A stretch of 7,311 nucleotides of DNA from assembly GCA_021788515.1 (NCBI GenBank), contig JAJYKN010000060.1:1-7311 (forward strand). Direction: 5' to 3'. Position numbers and translations under genes: made by a program. This DNA comes from Nitrospirota bacterium (GTDB lineage: Bacteria > Nitrospirota > UBA9217). The notes under the pieces were generated by a model, which did no database searches, was not told the DNA's origin, and saw only the letters and a list, made by a program, of their open reading frames with translations. This document shows, one piece after another, positions 1 to 6,901 of this stretch; the stretch's first letter is position 1; each line of letters opens with the position of its first letter.

Positions 1-1098
1 GGTCTGCGTGGCGGCTTCCGCGTTCTCGGCCATCCGCTGGGTCGTGTGCGACATTGCGTTCACGGCTTCCGATGCGTTCCGGATCTGGGATGCCTGCTGT
101 TCGGCGCCCATGCGCATGCGTTCGGCGGAATGGAGAATATCGCCCGTGGACCGCTGGATCTCGGTGGCCACGTTGCTCGCGTGCGTGACGAGGGTGGTAA
201 GACCGGCGATCATAAGGTTGAACGCGTCGGCCACGGACCCCAGGGCGTCGGCGGTCACTTCGGCCTTGATCGTCAGGTCCCCTTCCGCCGCCGTACTCAC
301 GACCGAAAGCAGGTCCATGACCTGGTGCTGCATCTTGTCCCGGTCGGACTCGGTCTGGATAAGGCCCTGGAGCCGGTCGATCGTCCGGTTCATGGTGTCG
401 CCCAACTGGCCCAATTCGTCGCCGGTCTTCACGTTAGCTTTTTTGGAAAGATCGCCTCGGCCCAGAGCTTCAGCCACTCTCATCAGGTCCTTTACCGGAT
501 TGATCGTAACGGCGGTCATCACCATGGTAACCGAGGAAAGAATAATGAGCACAACGGCGCCGACACCCATGATGTACAGGAGAAGGTTTCTGATGTTGGA
601 CTTGATGAGCGTCATGTTGAGTCCCACATGCACCGTGCCCAGAGTCCCCCCGGCGATGGGCGACGCGATATCGATGACCTCGATGTTGCTGTCTCTCATA
701 TTCACGATAGCGGGCTGCGTCCCGAAGGGCTGGCCCGGCTGCAGAACGTTGATGTTCTGGAGAGCCGCGGGAAGCACATTCCCTTCGAACGAGGATGACA
801 GCAGCTTGCCCTTGCCGTCTAGAATGAAGCAGTACGCCACTTCGGGCTGGCTGATGGCCTCGCCCTGGATAAACTGGAGCGCATTGAGGTCTTCAGCCTG
901 GACCGGTTCCACCGCCTTGACGGACAGACCGTCGGCCACGATGAGCGTCTTGTTGATCGCCTCGTCTCGAAGCGTGTTCTGGATCTGGAAGTAGATGAAG
1001 CTCAAGATTCCGGTGCCGAAAACGGCCGACATGCTGATAATCATGAGCACGATTTTCGTCCTGATGCTCATTCGGAAGAATGGGTTCCATATTTTCAT
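1..1098 (-). CDS. Methyl-accepting chemotaxis protein, PilJ-like cytoplasmic part, C-terminus cut by window edge
   Basis: The frame is open from an ATG at 1098 to the window edge, giving 366 residues with no stop. Residues about 16-37 and 172-198 are hydrophobic membrane segments that bracket a periplasmic region of about 135 residues. The later part of that region (YCFILDGKGKLLSS, then VIDIASPIAGGTLGTVHVGLN) reads like a small Cache-type sensor domain. A HAMP domain follows at about 199-252 with its conserved proline (P201) and DELGQLGDTMN motif. A second HAMP-like segment starts near 270 (AAEGDLTIKAEVT) and leads into the start of the signalling helices (EQQASQIRNASEAVNAM), which resemble PilJ. 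The conserved hairpin tip that contacts CheA and CheW lies outside the window. An AGAAGGAG ribosome site sits 7 bases upstream of the start. Position after a receiver gene and cheW points to one chemosensory operon. The ligand cannot be told from sequence. Confidence 0.9.
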   Translation of the reverse strand, partial: MKIWNPFFRMSIRTKIVLMIISMSAVFGTGILSFIYFQIQNTLRDEAINKTLIVADGLSVKAVEPVQAEDLNALQFIQGEAISQPEVAYCFILDGKGKLLSSSFEGNVLPAALQNINVLQPGQPFGTQPAIVNMRDSNIEVIDIASPIAGGTLGTVHVGLNMTLIKSNIRNLLLYIMGVGAVVLIILSSVTMVMTAVTINPVKDLMRVAEALGRGDLSKKANVKTGDELGQLGDTMNRTIDRLQGLIQTESDRDKMQHQVMDLLSVVSTAAEGDLTIKAEVTADALGSVADAFNLMIAGLTTLVTHASNVATEIQRSTGDILHSAERMRMGAEQQASQIRNASEAVNAMSHTTQRMAENAEAATQT

Positions 1099-1201
1099 TT
1101 TTCTGCTCCTTCTAAAAAAAGAATGTCGAGTTTACCCCGTTGCAGCAATTTGCTCATCGGTCAGCGGGATATACCGCGGCCCCTGAGCATCATGACCGCC
1201 C

Positions 1202-1696
1202 TTACATGAGCTTGATCTCGTCCAGTATCCGTTCGATATTCAGAAGGGCGGCCACGCCGGATTCTCTCTGGATGATGCCCTTTATGAAACCCCCTCGATT
1301 CTTTGCGCCGGAATGCCCCGTCGTATCGGCGGGAACCGTCTGGATGCTGCTGTCCGGCACGGCGAGCACGGCCGAGACATTGTCGACTGAAATCCCGAGC
1401 GTCACAGAGCCATGCTTGATGATGGCGATCTGTCCAAGCGCGGACTTCTGCGGTAAAAAGAGCGCGGGTCGGATATCAACGATGGGAACAATATTGCCAC
1501 GCAGGTTTATGACGCCGAGAACATGGGGTGGGGTGGTCGGGACGGGAAAAATTTTCTGAGGGATGATGATCTCGAGCAACAGGTCAACCGGGATGGCATA
1601 GGTATCGTCTCCTATGCTGAAGAGGCAAACCCGCGTTTCTTCTCCCGGCAGCACATCTATCACATCGGCGGTGACGTCGTTGTCAAATTCAGCCAA
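1202..1696 (-). CDS. CheW-type coupling protein (PilI-like)
   Basis: This 164-residue protein is a single CheW domain. It should act as the cytoplasmic scaffold that links the downstream chemoreceptor to a CheA-family kinase. The diagnostic segment GVINLRGNIVPIVDIR lies at residues 61-76; R66 occupies the conserved arginine position of CheW proteins. The N-terminal beta strands (CLFSIGDDTYAIPVDLLLEII, about 24-44) and C-terminal LLNIERIL (151-158) also fit the family. The start is a TTG: no in-frame ATG occurs before the domain begins, and GGAGG lies 8 bases upstream of the TTG. The gene begins 18 bases after the stop of the receiver gene, so the two are very likely co-transcribed. A PilI-like role is inferred from the PilH-like and PilJ-like neighbours; CheW of a flagellar system remains possible. 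Confidence 0.93.
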   Translation of the reverse strand: MAEFDNDVTADVIDVLPGEETRVCLFSIGDDTYAIPVDLLLEIIIPQKIFPVPTTPPHVLGVINLRGNIVPIVDIRPALFLPQKSALGQIAIIKHGSVTLGISVDNVSAVLAVPDSSIQTVPADTTGHSGAKNRGGFIKGIIQRESGVAALLNIERILDEIKLM

Positions 1697-1704
1697 ACGG
1701 GCCC

Positions 1705-1709
1705 CCTCC
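1705..1709 (-). promoter_or_regulatory. Ribosome binding site that fixes the cheW TTG start
   Basis: GGAGG on the minus strand lies 8 bases before the TTG at 1696. The only nearby ATG (1715) is in another frame and meets a stop after 8 codons. This supports TTG as the real start of the coupling protein. Confidence 0.75.
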
Positions 1710-1714
1710 AGGCA

Positions 1715-2074
1715 TTAGATGTATTTTTTAACCGCCTTCAGCAGATCCTCGGGCTTGAACGGCTTGGTCAAATACTCATCCGCTCCCTGTTTCATACCCC
1801 AAAACTTGTCGCTCTCCTGGTCTTTCGATGTTACCATAATAACGGGAATATTTTTATATTGATCGTTGGTTTTTATGTCCCTGCAGACCTGAAACCCATT
1901 TTTTTTGGGCATGATGACATCCAGGATAATGAGGTCGATCTTCTCAGACTTTACCTTTGCTTCGGCGGCTTCCCCGTCGGTAACAGTGACGATGGTATGG
2001 CCTGTCGGCGATAGCGCTTGCTGAAAAATCTGAAGCTCCGCCAAACTGTCGTCGGCTATGAGTATTTTGGCCAT
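1715..2074 (-). CDS. Stand-alone response regulator receiver, PilH/CheY-like
   Basis: This 119-residue protein is one receiver domain with no output domain, so it probably works by protein-protein contact after phosphorylation by a CheA-family kinase. The acidic pair D8/D9, phosphoacceptor D52 (in LIILDVIMPKKNGF), switch residue T82 and conserved K104 (in YLTKPF) are all present. The segment VIMVTSKDQESDKFWGMKQGADEYLTKP closely follows PilH of type IV pilus (Pil-Chp) systems as I recall it. The reading frame can be extended 22 codons upstream to a TTG, but that TTG is part of the -35 promoter box. The ATG at 2074 has AAGGAG 6 bases upstream and starts at the normal MAKILIADD receiver N-terminus, so it is chosen. 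The gene is first in the receiver-cheW-chemoreceptor operon. PilH is the best guess; PilG or another CheY-like role is possible. Confidence 0.93.
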   Translation of the reverse strand: MAKILIADDSLAELQIFQQALSPTGHTIVTVTDGEAAEAKVKSEKIDLIILDVIMPKKNGFQVCRDIKTNDQYKNIPVIMVTSKDQESDKFWGMKQGADEYLTKPFKPEDLLKAVKKYI

Positions 2075-2111
2075 GCTGGTCTCCTTTTTTCTTATGATAA
2101 CAGGATAGTGG

Positions 2112-2140
2112 AAATTAACACAATTCTTTGGTTGTGTCAA
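2112..2140 (-). promoter_or_regulatory. Sigma70-type promoter of the receiver-cheW-chemoreceptor operon
   Basis: On the minus strand TTGACA (2135-2140) and TAATTT (2112-2117) are separated by 17 bases. Transcription would start near 2105, giving a leader of about 30 bases that contains the ribosome site. The TTGACA is a perfect -35 match and the spacing is optimal. Further upstream the DNA is A/T-rich (2141-2163), which could act as an UP-like element. I see no intrinsic terminator between the preceding gene (stop at 2197) and this promoter, so some read-through from that gene is possible. Confidence 0.75.
2118..2137. repeat. Inverted repeat ACACAA-N8-TTGTGT in the promoter spacer
   Basis: Two perfect 6-base arms (2118-2123 and 2132-2137) are separated by 8 bases. 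They fill the spacer and overlap the -35 box of the chemosensory operon promoter. The position suits a binding site for a dimeric regulator, but the arms are short and A/T-rich, so chance is a real alternative. Confidence 0.4.
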
Positions 2141-2196
2141 GTTTTCTTTTTATTTTCTTTATGTTATGGCCGGTGCGCAGCTGATTCCCGCGGCAC

Positions 2197-3522
2197 TCAT
2201 CTCCTTCGCCGGATCAAATTCACCGAGAGAAGGATGAACATGCTTTTTACCACGTCGAATTCACCAAGAGAGAGAATATCGATGATTTCCTGAATAGTCC
2301 GTCTGCCGTCAACGTAGGTAAACACCTTCAGATCGATTTCGCTCATGCCGCGCGTCGTCAGCTCTTCGGCATTGCCGATCATGGGTTCAAATACGATATC
2401 GAAGCGAGGGATCTTTTGCTGAATCAGGCTCCATTCATCGGCGCGCCGCGCACCCTCCAACAGGAGGTCATCCACCTTGAGTTGTACCGGGTTGGCAAAT
2501 ACCGGCGGCGACGCTTTTTCGAAGTAGAACTCGCCGTCCTTCCAGGCCATGATCTTGTAAACCGAGGATTCCGTATGCCGCCTGAGGCAGTCTGAAAAGG
2601 TTTTCGCATCGACCATCTTTTCCTGGGCCAGCACGCGGTCGATGGGCTGCGAGGTCATTTCCGATATGCGCAGGACATGCCGGAAACTGTCATCTTCGAG
2701 CTTGCACGTTTTTTTCAGCAGTGCTTCCATCCAGGTCCTGTTCGCCATGTTGATCGACGACGCACACACGATGAGCCCGTCTTTGAAATACACTTCAACG
2801 GTATCTGCCGCCGAACGCTTGATGACGAGCCTGCCGGTCTGGCGCTGGAGCCCGAGCATCTGCAGCACTTCGACGATGCGGAAGCTCGCCAGGTTTCCCT
2901 GAATGCCGGAGCTGTTGTCTGCATGCTGCGGCGGTTTTCCCAGCTCCTTCCGGATCAGGTCGGGCAGGGTGGTCTTTGCGAACTCGGCGAGAATCTGCTC
3001 GACCAGAGCACGCACCATGGCTTCCAGCCCGCCAGGCGCCTGCGGCGCAGTGCGCTGGGTCGGGGCCGGTGACGCAGCGCCGGGCTTCAGTTCCCGGATC
3101 GGCGCCCGTGCCGGCGCGGAAACAGCAAGCGCGTCCCCGGCGGCAGCTTGCCTCTTGTCGATCACTTCCCGAATTTTTGCAAGGAGCTCTTCAGGCTGAA
3201 AAGGCTTGGTGAAGTATTCGGTTATGCCGAGCGTGTCGACGAACTTGCTGCCGACTTTGTCTCCCTTGGACGTGACGAGGATGATCGGCGTATCGCAAAA
3301 TTCCGGGTCTTCCTTGAGCGTCTTGCAAACCTGGAAGCCGTTCATCTTCGGCATGACAAAGTCCACCAGGATCACCGCCGGCCGCTCTGACCGTGCTTTC
3401 GCTATGCCCTCCTCGCCGTCAGAGGCGAGGACTACCTGATACCCCTGCGAGGAGAGGATCATCTCGATGAGCCGTTGGACCGTCGGACTATCGTCAATAT
3501 CGAGGATCTTTTCCCCCGCCAT
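2197..3522 (-). CDS. Receiver domain fused to DUF4388 (PATAN) signalling protein
   Basis: This is a 441-residue cytoplasmic protein. Residues about 5-120 form a receiver domain with D10/D11, phosphoacceptor D54 (in VILVDFVMPKMNGF), T84 and K106. An Ala/Pro-rich linker (about 126-163) and a predicted helix (about 164-197) follow. A DUF4388/PATAN region starts near 207 (GNLASFRIVEVLQMLGLQRQ, then GRLVIK and VYFKDGLIV), and the C-terminal 100 residues (SEIDLKVFTYVDGRRTIQEII) look like the helical winged-helix-like tail often found with DUF4388. There is no recognisable DNA-binding or enzymatic output domain. The family's biochemical role is poorly known; PATAN proteins are linked to two-component signalling and, in cyanobacteria, to phototaxis and pilus motility. 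The ATG at 3522 is preferred over an adjacent upstream TTG; a GGGGGG stretch lies 5 bases upstream. The gene has its own promoter and sits 122 bases ahead of the chemosensory operon. Confidence 0.88.
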   Translation of the reverse strand: MAGEKILDIDDSPTVQRLIEMILSSQGYQVVLASDGEEGIAKARSERPAVILVDFVMPKMNGFQVCKTLKEDPEFCDTPIILVTSKGDKVGSKFVDTLGITEYFTKPFQPEELLAKIREVIDKRQAAAGDALAVSAPARAPIRELKPGAASPAPTQRTAPQAPGGLEAMVRALVEQILAEFAKTTLPDLIRKELGKPPQHADNSSGIQGNLASFRIVEVLQMLGLQRQTGRLVIKRSAADTVEVYFKDGLIVCASSINMANRTWMEALLKKTCKLEDDSFRHVLRISEMTSQPIDRVLAQEKMVDAKTFSDCLRRHTESSVYKIMAWKDGEFYFEKASPPVFANPVQLKVDDLLLEGARRADEWSLIQQKIPRFDIVFEPMIGNAEELTTRGMSEIDLKVFTYVDGRRTIQEIIDILSLGEFDVVKSMFILLSVNLIRRRR

Positions 3523-3549
3523 CAATACCCCCCATGTGCAAACGGTTGA

Positions 3550-3579
3550 ATTTTAACATGGTAGAAAAGCTGTTGTCAA
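3550..3579 (-). promoter_or_regulatory. Sigma70-type promoter of the receiver-DUF4388 gene
   Basis: On the minus strand TTGACA (3574-3579) and TAAAAT (3550-3555) are 18 bases apart, with a start expected near 3543 and a leader of about 20 bases. The -35 box is perfect and the -10 box matches 5 of 6 consensus positions. The -35 box lies within a perfect palindrome, so the promoter is likely to be regulated. Confidence 0.75.
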
Positions 3580-3585
3580 CAGCTT
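3567..3585. promoter_or_regulatory. Perfect 19-bp palindrome over the -35 box, candidate operator
   Basis: The minus strand reads AAGCTGTTGACAACAGCTT: two perfect 9-base arms around a single central base. The TTGACA -35 element lies entirely inside it. A dimeric repressor bound here would block RNA polymerase directly. In RNA from the upstream operon it could also fold as a 7-bp stem with a 5-base loop followed by TTCT, a weak terminator-like shape. I do not recognise it as the site of a known regulator. Confidence 0.6.
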
Positions 3586-3627
3586 AAACCGGTTACGCAA
3601 AGAAAAGAGAGGGCCGCTGCGTTTCTC

Positions 3628-3645
3628 CCCGGGCGGAATCCCGGG
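3628..3645. repeat. GC-rich inverted repeat downstream of icd
   Basis: CCCGGG (3628-3633) and CCCGGG (3640-3645) are separated by 6 bases and can form a 6-bp stem in the transcript about 60-80 bases after the icd stop. No uninterrupted U run follows directly; a T-rich stretch (TCTCTTTTCTTT on the minus strand) lies about 20 bases further on. It may contribute to termination or 3'-end stability. Confidence 0.4.
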
Positions 3646-3654
3646 TCGAGTGGA

Positions 3655-3671
3655 GCTCCTTCCGGAGGAGC
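3655..3671. repeat. Inverted repeat hairpin after icd, possible transcript 3' end
   Basis: On the minus strand GCTCCT and AGGAGC (3655-3660 and 3666-3671) form a 6-bp stem around a 5-base loop, extendable by one G-U pair. It lies about 36 bases past the icd stop and just before the CCCGGG hairpin. Two tandem GC-rich hairpins after the last gene of an operon fit a termination or mRNA-protection region, though a classical U run is absent. Confidence 0.45.
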
Positions 3672-3707
3672 CGGGGGATTGCACGTCGCGGGATTCAGCG
3701 GAGCGCG

Positions 3708-4898
3708 TTACAGACGGGAGGCAACCTGGTCCAGAAATTCCTCGGTCAGCGCATAGTTCGCCGTTCGCGGCTCGGCAATGGCCGCAAGGTCTTTCGTCAT
3801 GGTCCCTTCTTCGATGGTCGCAATCACCACTGATTCCAACCTTCGGGCAAATTGCACCACCTCCGGTGTTTTGTCGAGCTCGCCGCGCCGGCTTATTGCG
3901 CCGGTCCAGGCGAATATGGAGGCCACGGAATTGGTTGACGTTGGATTTCCCTTGAGGTGCTCGTAGTAATGACGCATGACCGTTCCGTGGGCCGCCTCGT
4001 AAACGTATTTGCCCTCGGGCGAAACCAGCACCGAGGTCATGAGGCCCAGGCTTCCGAAGCCTGAAGCCACCATGTCGCTCATCACGTCGCCGTCGTAATT
4101 CATGCAGGCCCAGAGCATGCCGCCCTCGGCCTTCATGATCTGCGCGACCGCGTCGTCGATCAGCATGTAGCGGTACTTGATGCCCGCCTTTTCAAAATCG
4201 GCCTTCCGCGCCCCGGCCTCGTGGTCGAAGACCTCCTTAAAGAAACCATGGTACGTTTTTGATATGGTGTCCTTGGCGCCGAACCACAGCTCGCATTTCT
4301 CGCCGAGCGCGTAGTTGATGCAGGCTTGCGCAAAACTCCGGATGGACTTCTCGGTATTGTGCATGCCCATGATGACCCCCGGCCCCTTGAACTCATGGAG
4401 GGCAAGAGACACGCGTTCGCCCGAGGCAGGAGTAAACACAAGCTCCGCCTTTCCCGGGCCCGGCACCTTATATTCCACGGATTTGTAAATATCGCCGTAG
4501 GCGTGCCTGCCGATGCTGATCGGTTTCTTCCAGCTCCGCACCGCCGGCGGGATGTTCTTCACGATGATGGGCTTGCGGAACACCGTGCCGTCCAGGATCG
4601 AACGGATCGTCCCGTTCGGGCTTTTCCATGCCTGTTTCAGGCCGTACTCCTTCACCCGCCCTGCATTCGGCGTGATGGTGGCGCACTTTACGCCGACACC
4701 GTGTTCTTTTACGGCATTCGCCGCTTCAATCGTCACCTTGTCATCCGTCTCATCCCGGTGCTTGATGCCGAGATCGTAATATTTCAAGTCCATCGCAAGA
4801 TGCGGCAAAAGCAGCTTTTGCTTGATCATCTTCCAGATGATCCGCGTCATTTCGTCGCCGTCCATCTCCACGATGGGGCCTTTCACCGTTATTGTCAC
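3708..4898 (-). CDS. icd: NADP-dependent isocitrate dehydrogenase, eukaryote-like homodimeric type
   Basis: It oxidatively decarboxylates isocitrate to 2-oxoglutarate, producing NADPH, in the cytoplasmic TCA cycle. The 396-residue length and sequence match the IDH class of human IDH1/IDH2 and many bacteria, not the E. coli Icd class. Landmarks are [13 protein letters not shown] (14-26), SPNGTIR (93-99), GTVFR (104-108), IGRHAYGD (129-136; R131 aligns with human R132), K209, LIDD (246-249), NYDGDVMSD (267-275, metal-binding aspartates) and HGTVMRHY (304-311), whose R309 and H310 correspond to residues that select NADP over NAD. All expected catalytic residues are present. The start is a GTG at 4898 with AAGGAGA 6 bases upstream. 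It follows the acyl-CoA synthetase by 59 bases with no promoter or terminator evident between them, so the two are probably one transcript. Confidence 0.96.
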   Translation of the reverse strand: MTITVKGPIVEMDGDEMTRIIWKMIKQKLLLPHLAMDLKYYDLGIKHRDETDDKVTIEAANAVKEHGVGVKCATITPNAGRVKEYGLKQAWKSPNGTIRSILDGTVFRKPIIVKNIPPAVRSWKKPISIGRHAYGDIYKSVEYKVPGPGKAELVFTPASGERVSLALHEFKGPGVIMGMHNTEKSIRSFAQACINYALGEKCELWFGAKDTISKTYHGFFKEVFDHEAGARKADFEKAGIKYRYMLIDDAVAQIMKAEGGMLWACMNYDGDVMSDMVASGFGSLGLMTSVLVSPEGKYVYEAAHGTVMRHYYEHLKGNPTSTNSVASIFAWTGAISRRGELDKTPEVVQFARRLESVVIATIEEGTMTKDLAAIAEPRTANYALTEEFLDQVASRL

Positions 4899-4957
4899 AG
4901 TACGTCTCCTTAAAAGATAAAATCAAAAGTCATCATCGCGCCTTTTTCGTGCGGAGC

Positions 4958-6862
4958 TTACTCCCCCTGCTTCGTACCGTACCCGACCTCTTTGAGCGCG
5001 GTTTCGATCTCGCCCAACGTCGTCGGATCATCGATCGTCGACGGCATGGCATATTTTTCCCCGTCGGCGATCTTCCGCATCGTGCCGCGCAGGATCTTGC
5101 CGGACCGCGTCTTCGGCAGCCGCTTCACAACGACCGTCTCCTTGTAGCAGGCAATGGGGCCGATGGTATTCCGCACCATCTGGGACAGCTCCCTCCGTAC
5201 TTCTTCCGATTCCCGGTCTGCCCCGGACTTGAGCACGACGAGCCCGAGCGGAAGCTGGCCTTTGAGATTATCGTGCACGCCGATGACCGCGCATTCGGCA
5301 ACGTCCTTGTGCGTGGACACGACCTCCTCCATTTCGCCCGTGGAAAGACGGTGTCCTGCAACATTGATCACGTCGTCCACGCGGCCCATGATGAAGACAT
5401 ACCCGTCTTCATCAATGTACCCGCCGTCGCTTGTGAAGTAGTAGCCGGGGAAGGGTTTGAGATAGGACTCGAGGAACCGCTGCTCCGCCTGCCACAGGGT
5501 CGGAAGCGTCCCCGGAGGAAGAGGAAGTTTGATGGCGACCAGCCCTTCCTGGTTCGCTCCCAGCTCCTTGCCGCTCGGATCCAGAATTTTCACGTTGAAT
5601 CCGGGCACCGGCATGGTGGACGAGCCGGGTTTGATCGCGAAGGACTCGACGCCGAGGGGGTTCGCGGTAATGGGCCAGCCGCTCTCGGTCTGCCACCAAT
5701 GGTCGATCACCGGCTTCTTTAAGAGATCGTGGGCCCAGTGGTAGGTGTCGGGGTCAAGCCGCTCTCCCGCGAGAAACAGCGCTTTGAACCCGGAGAGGTC
5801 GTATTTTTTGACAAACTCGCCTTTCGGGTCTTCCTTTTTAATGGCGCGAAACGCCGTCGGCGCCGTGAACATGACCTTCACGTTGTGCTGAGAAATGACC
5901 CGCCAGAAGGCCCCGGCGTCCGGGGTGCCCACGGACTTGCCTTCATACAGGATCGTTGTGCAGCCGGCAAGCAGCGGGCCGTACACAATGTAGGAGTGCC
6001 CCACGACCCAGCCCACATCCGACGCAGACCAGAATACATCGCCGGGCTTGACCCCGTAGATGTGCTCCATGCTCCAGCGGAGCGCAACTGCATGGCCGCC
6101 GTTGTCCCGCACCACGCCCTTGGGTTTTCCCGTTGTGCCGGAGGTGTACAGGATATACAGCGGGTCCGTTGCCGCAACGGGCGTACACCCCATGGGATGG
6201 GCGCTTGCCATGAGTTCGTTCCAGTCCAGGTCCCGTCCCAGGTTCATCGATGCCTTGACCAGGTGGCGCTGGAAGATAATGCACTTCTCCGGCTTGTGGT
6301 GTGCCTCGGCAATGGCCTTGTCGACCATGGGCTTGTATTCGATCAGTCTTTTTATTTCAACGGCGCCCGAGGCGGTGATGAGGAGCTTCGGCTTTGCGTC
6401 GTCGATGCGGATGGCCAGCTCGTGGGGAGCAAACCCGCCGAACACCACGGAGTGGACAGCTCCCACGCGGGCGCAGGCAAGCATGGCGACCACGGCCTGG
6501 GGTATCATGGGCATGTAAATAATGATGGTGTCGCCCTTCTTCACACCAAGCGAAGAGAGGACCCCGGCAAAGCGCGCAACTTGTTCCAGGAGCTCGCGAA
6601 ACGTGAACTTCTCGATGGTGTTCGTCACCGGACTGTCGTAAATAAGCGCCACCTGGTCCGCCCGGCCGCTCTCCACGTGCCGGTCAAGCGCGTTGTAACA
6701 GGTGTTCAGCTCGCCGCCCTGATACCAGCGGTAGAGCGGCGGATTGGACTCGTCCAGCACCGTGTCCCATTTCTTGTGCCACCCGATTGCCTCGGCAGCC
6801 TCGCCCCAAAAGCCCTTCGGGTCTTGTATGCTCTTCGCAAACAACGTTTCGTACGTGCCCAT
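4958..6862 (-). CDS. prpE: Short-chain acyl-CoA synthetase, PrpE/ACSS type (propionyl- or acetyl-CoA synthetase)
   Basis: This AMP-forming ligase converts acetate or propionate plus ATP and CoA to the acyl-CoA via an acyl-adenylate. The 634-residue protein starts with the family's N-terminal segment (DPKGFW, 14-19; NPPLYRWYQGG, 40-50). It has the phosphate loop YTSGTTGKPKG (239-249), SDVGWVVGHSYIVYGPLLAG (281-300), WWQTESGWP (389-397), the hinge GRVDDVINVAGHRL (493-506) and the C-terminal LPKTRSGKILR (582-592). K589 is the lysine that is reversibly acetylated in Acs and PrpE. TESGWP and overall similarity favour the PrpE/ACSS3 branch over classical Acs, but the substrate is not settled by sequence. 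The frame extends upstream to a TTG at 6931, which is inside the promoter; the ATG at 6862 has GGAGG 5 bases upstream and fits the family N-terminus. It is the first gene of a likely operon with icd. Confidence 0.92.
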   Translation of the reverse strand: MGTYETLFAKSIQDPKGFWGEAAEAIGWHKKWDTVLDESNPPLYRWYQGGELNTCYNALDRHVESGRADQVALIYDSPVTNTIEKFTFRELLEQVARFAGVLSSLGVKKGDTIIIYMPMIPQAVVAMLACARVGAVHSVVFGGFAPHELAIRIDDAKPKLLITASGAVEIKRLIEYKPMVDKAIAEAHHKPEKCIIFQRHLVKASMNLGRDLDWNELMASAHPMGCTPVAATDPLYILYTSGTTGKPKGVVRDNGGHAVALRWSMEHIYGVKPGDVFWSASDVGWVVGHSYIVYGPLLAGCTTILYEGKSVGTPDAGAFWRVISQHNVKVMFTAPTAFRAIKKEDPKGEFVKKYDLSGFKALFLAGERLDPDTYHWAHDLLKKPVIDHWWQTESGWPITANPLGVESFAIKPGSSTMPVPGFNVKILDPSGKELGANQEGLVAIKLPLPPGTLPTLWQAEQRFLESYLKPFPGYYFTSDGGYIDEDGYVFIMGRVDDVINVAGHRLSTGEMEEVVSTHKDVAECAVIGVHDNLKGQLPLGLVVLKSGADRESEEVRRELSQMVRNTIGPIACYKETVVVKRLPKTRSGKILRGTMRKIADGEKYAMPSTIDDPTTLGEIETALKEVGYGTKQGE

Positions 6863-6867
6863 TTTCC

Positions 6868-6872
6868 CCTCC
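6868..6872 (-). promoter_or_regulatory. Ribosome binding site supporting the acyl-CoA synthetase start
   Basis: GGAGG on the minus strand is 5 bases upstream of the ATG at 6862. An alternative ATG at 6889 would lie only about 6 bases from the predicted transcription start, and those further upstream are in or beyond the promoter. Confidence 0.7.
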
Positions 6873-6901
6873 GTCGCCCCAGACGCCATTTCCCCTCTGC
6901 C

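Noticed and set aside
8..994. Long open frames on the plus strand opposite the chemoreceptor (up to 328 codons).
   Set aside because: The minus-strand frame gives a clear chemoreceptor with membrane segments and HAMP; the plus-strand product has no recognisable domain and is a GC-codon shadow.
1095..1157. A 20-codon open frame on the minus strand whose TGA overlaps the chemoreceptor ATG (ATGA).
   Set aside because: The 4-base overlap hints at translational coupling, but there is no Shine-Dalgarno site before its ATG and the peptide matches nothing I recognise.
1132..1200. A 22-codon open stretch after the cheW stop in another frame, ending YIPLTDEQIAATG, that reads somewhat like real protein.
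   Set aside because: It has no start codon, the upstream frame within cheW is not coding-like, and CheW already ends at a normal family C-terminus, so a frameshifted extension is not supported.
1689..1715. An 8-codon frame starting with an ATG that overlaps the receiver stop (TAATG) and spans the cheW ribosome site and start.
   Set aside because: Too short, and it has no ribosome site of its own; the overlap is best seen as chance in a tight operon gap.
2161..2200. A 13-codon minus-strand frame starting at the ATGA that ends the receiver-DUF4388 gene.
   Set aside because: AGGAG directly abuts the ATG with no spacing, and the peptide is too short to support.
3587..3594. AACCGGTT 8-base palindrome beside the 19-bp palindrome.
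   Set aside because: Short palindromes like this are expected by chance and it lies upstream of the promoter core without a partner site.
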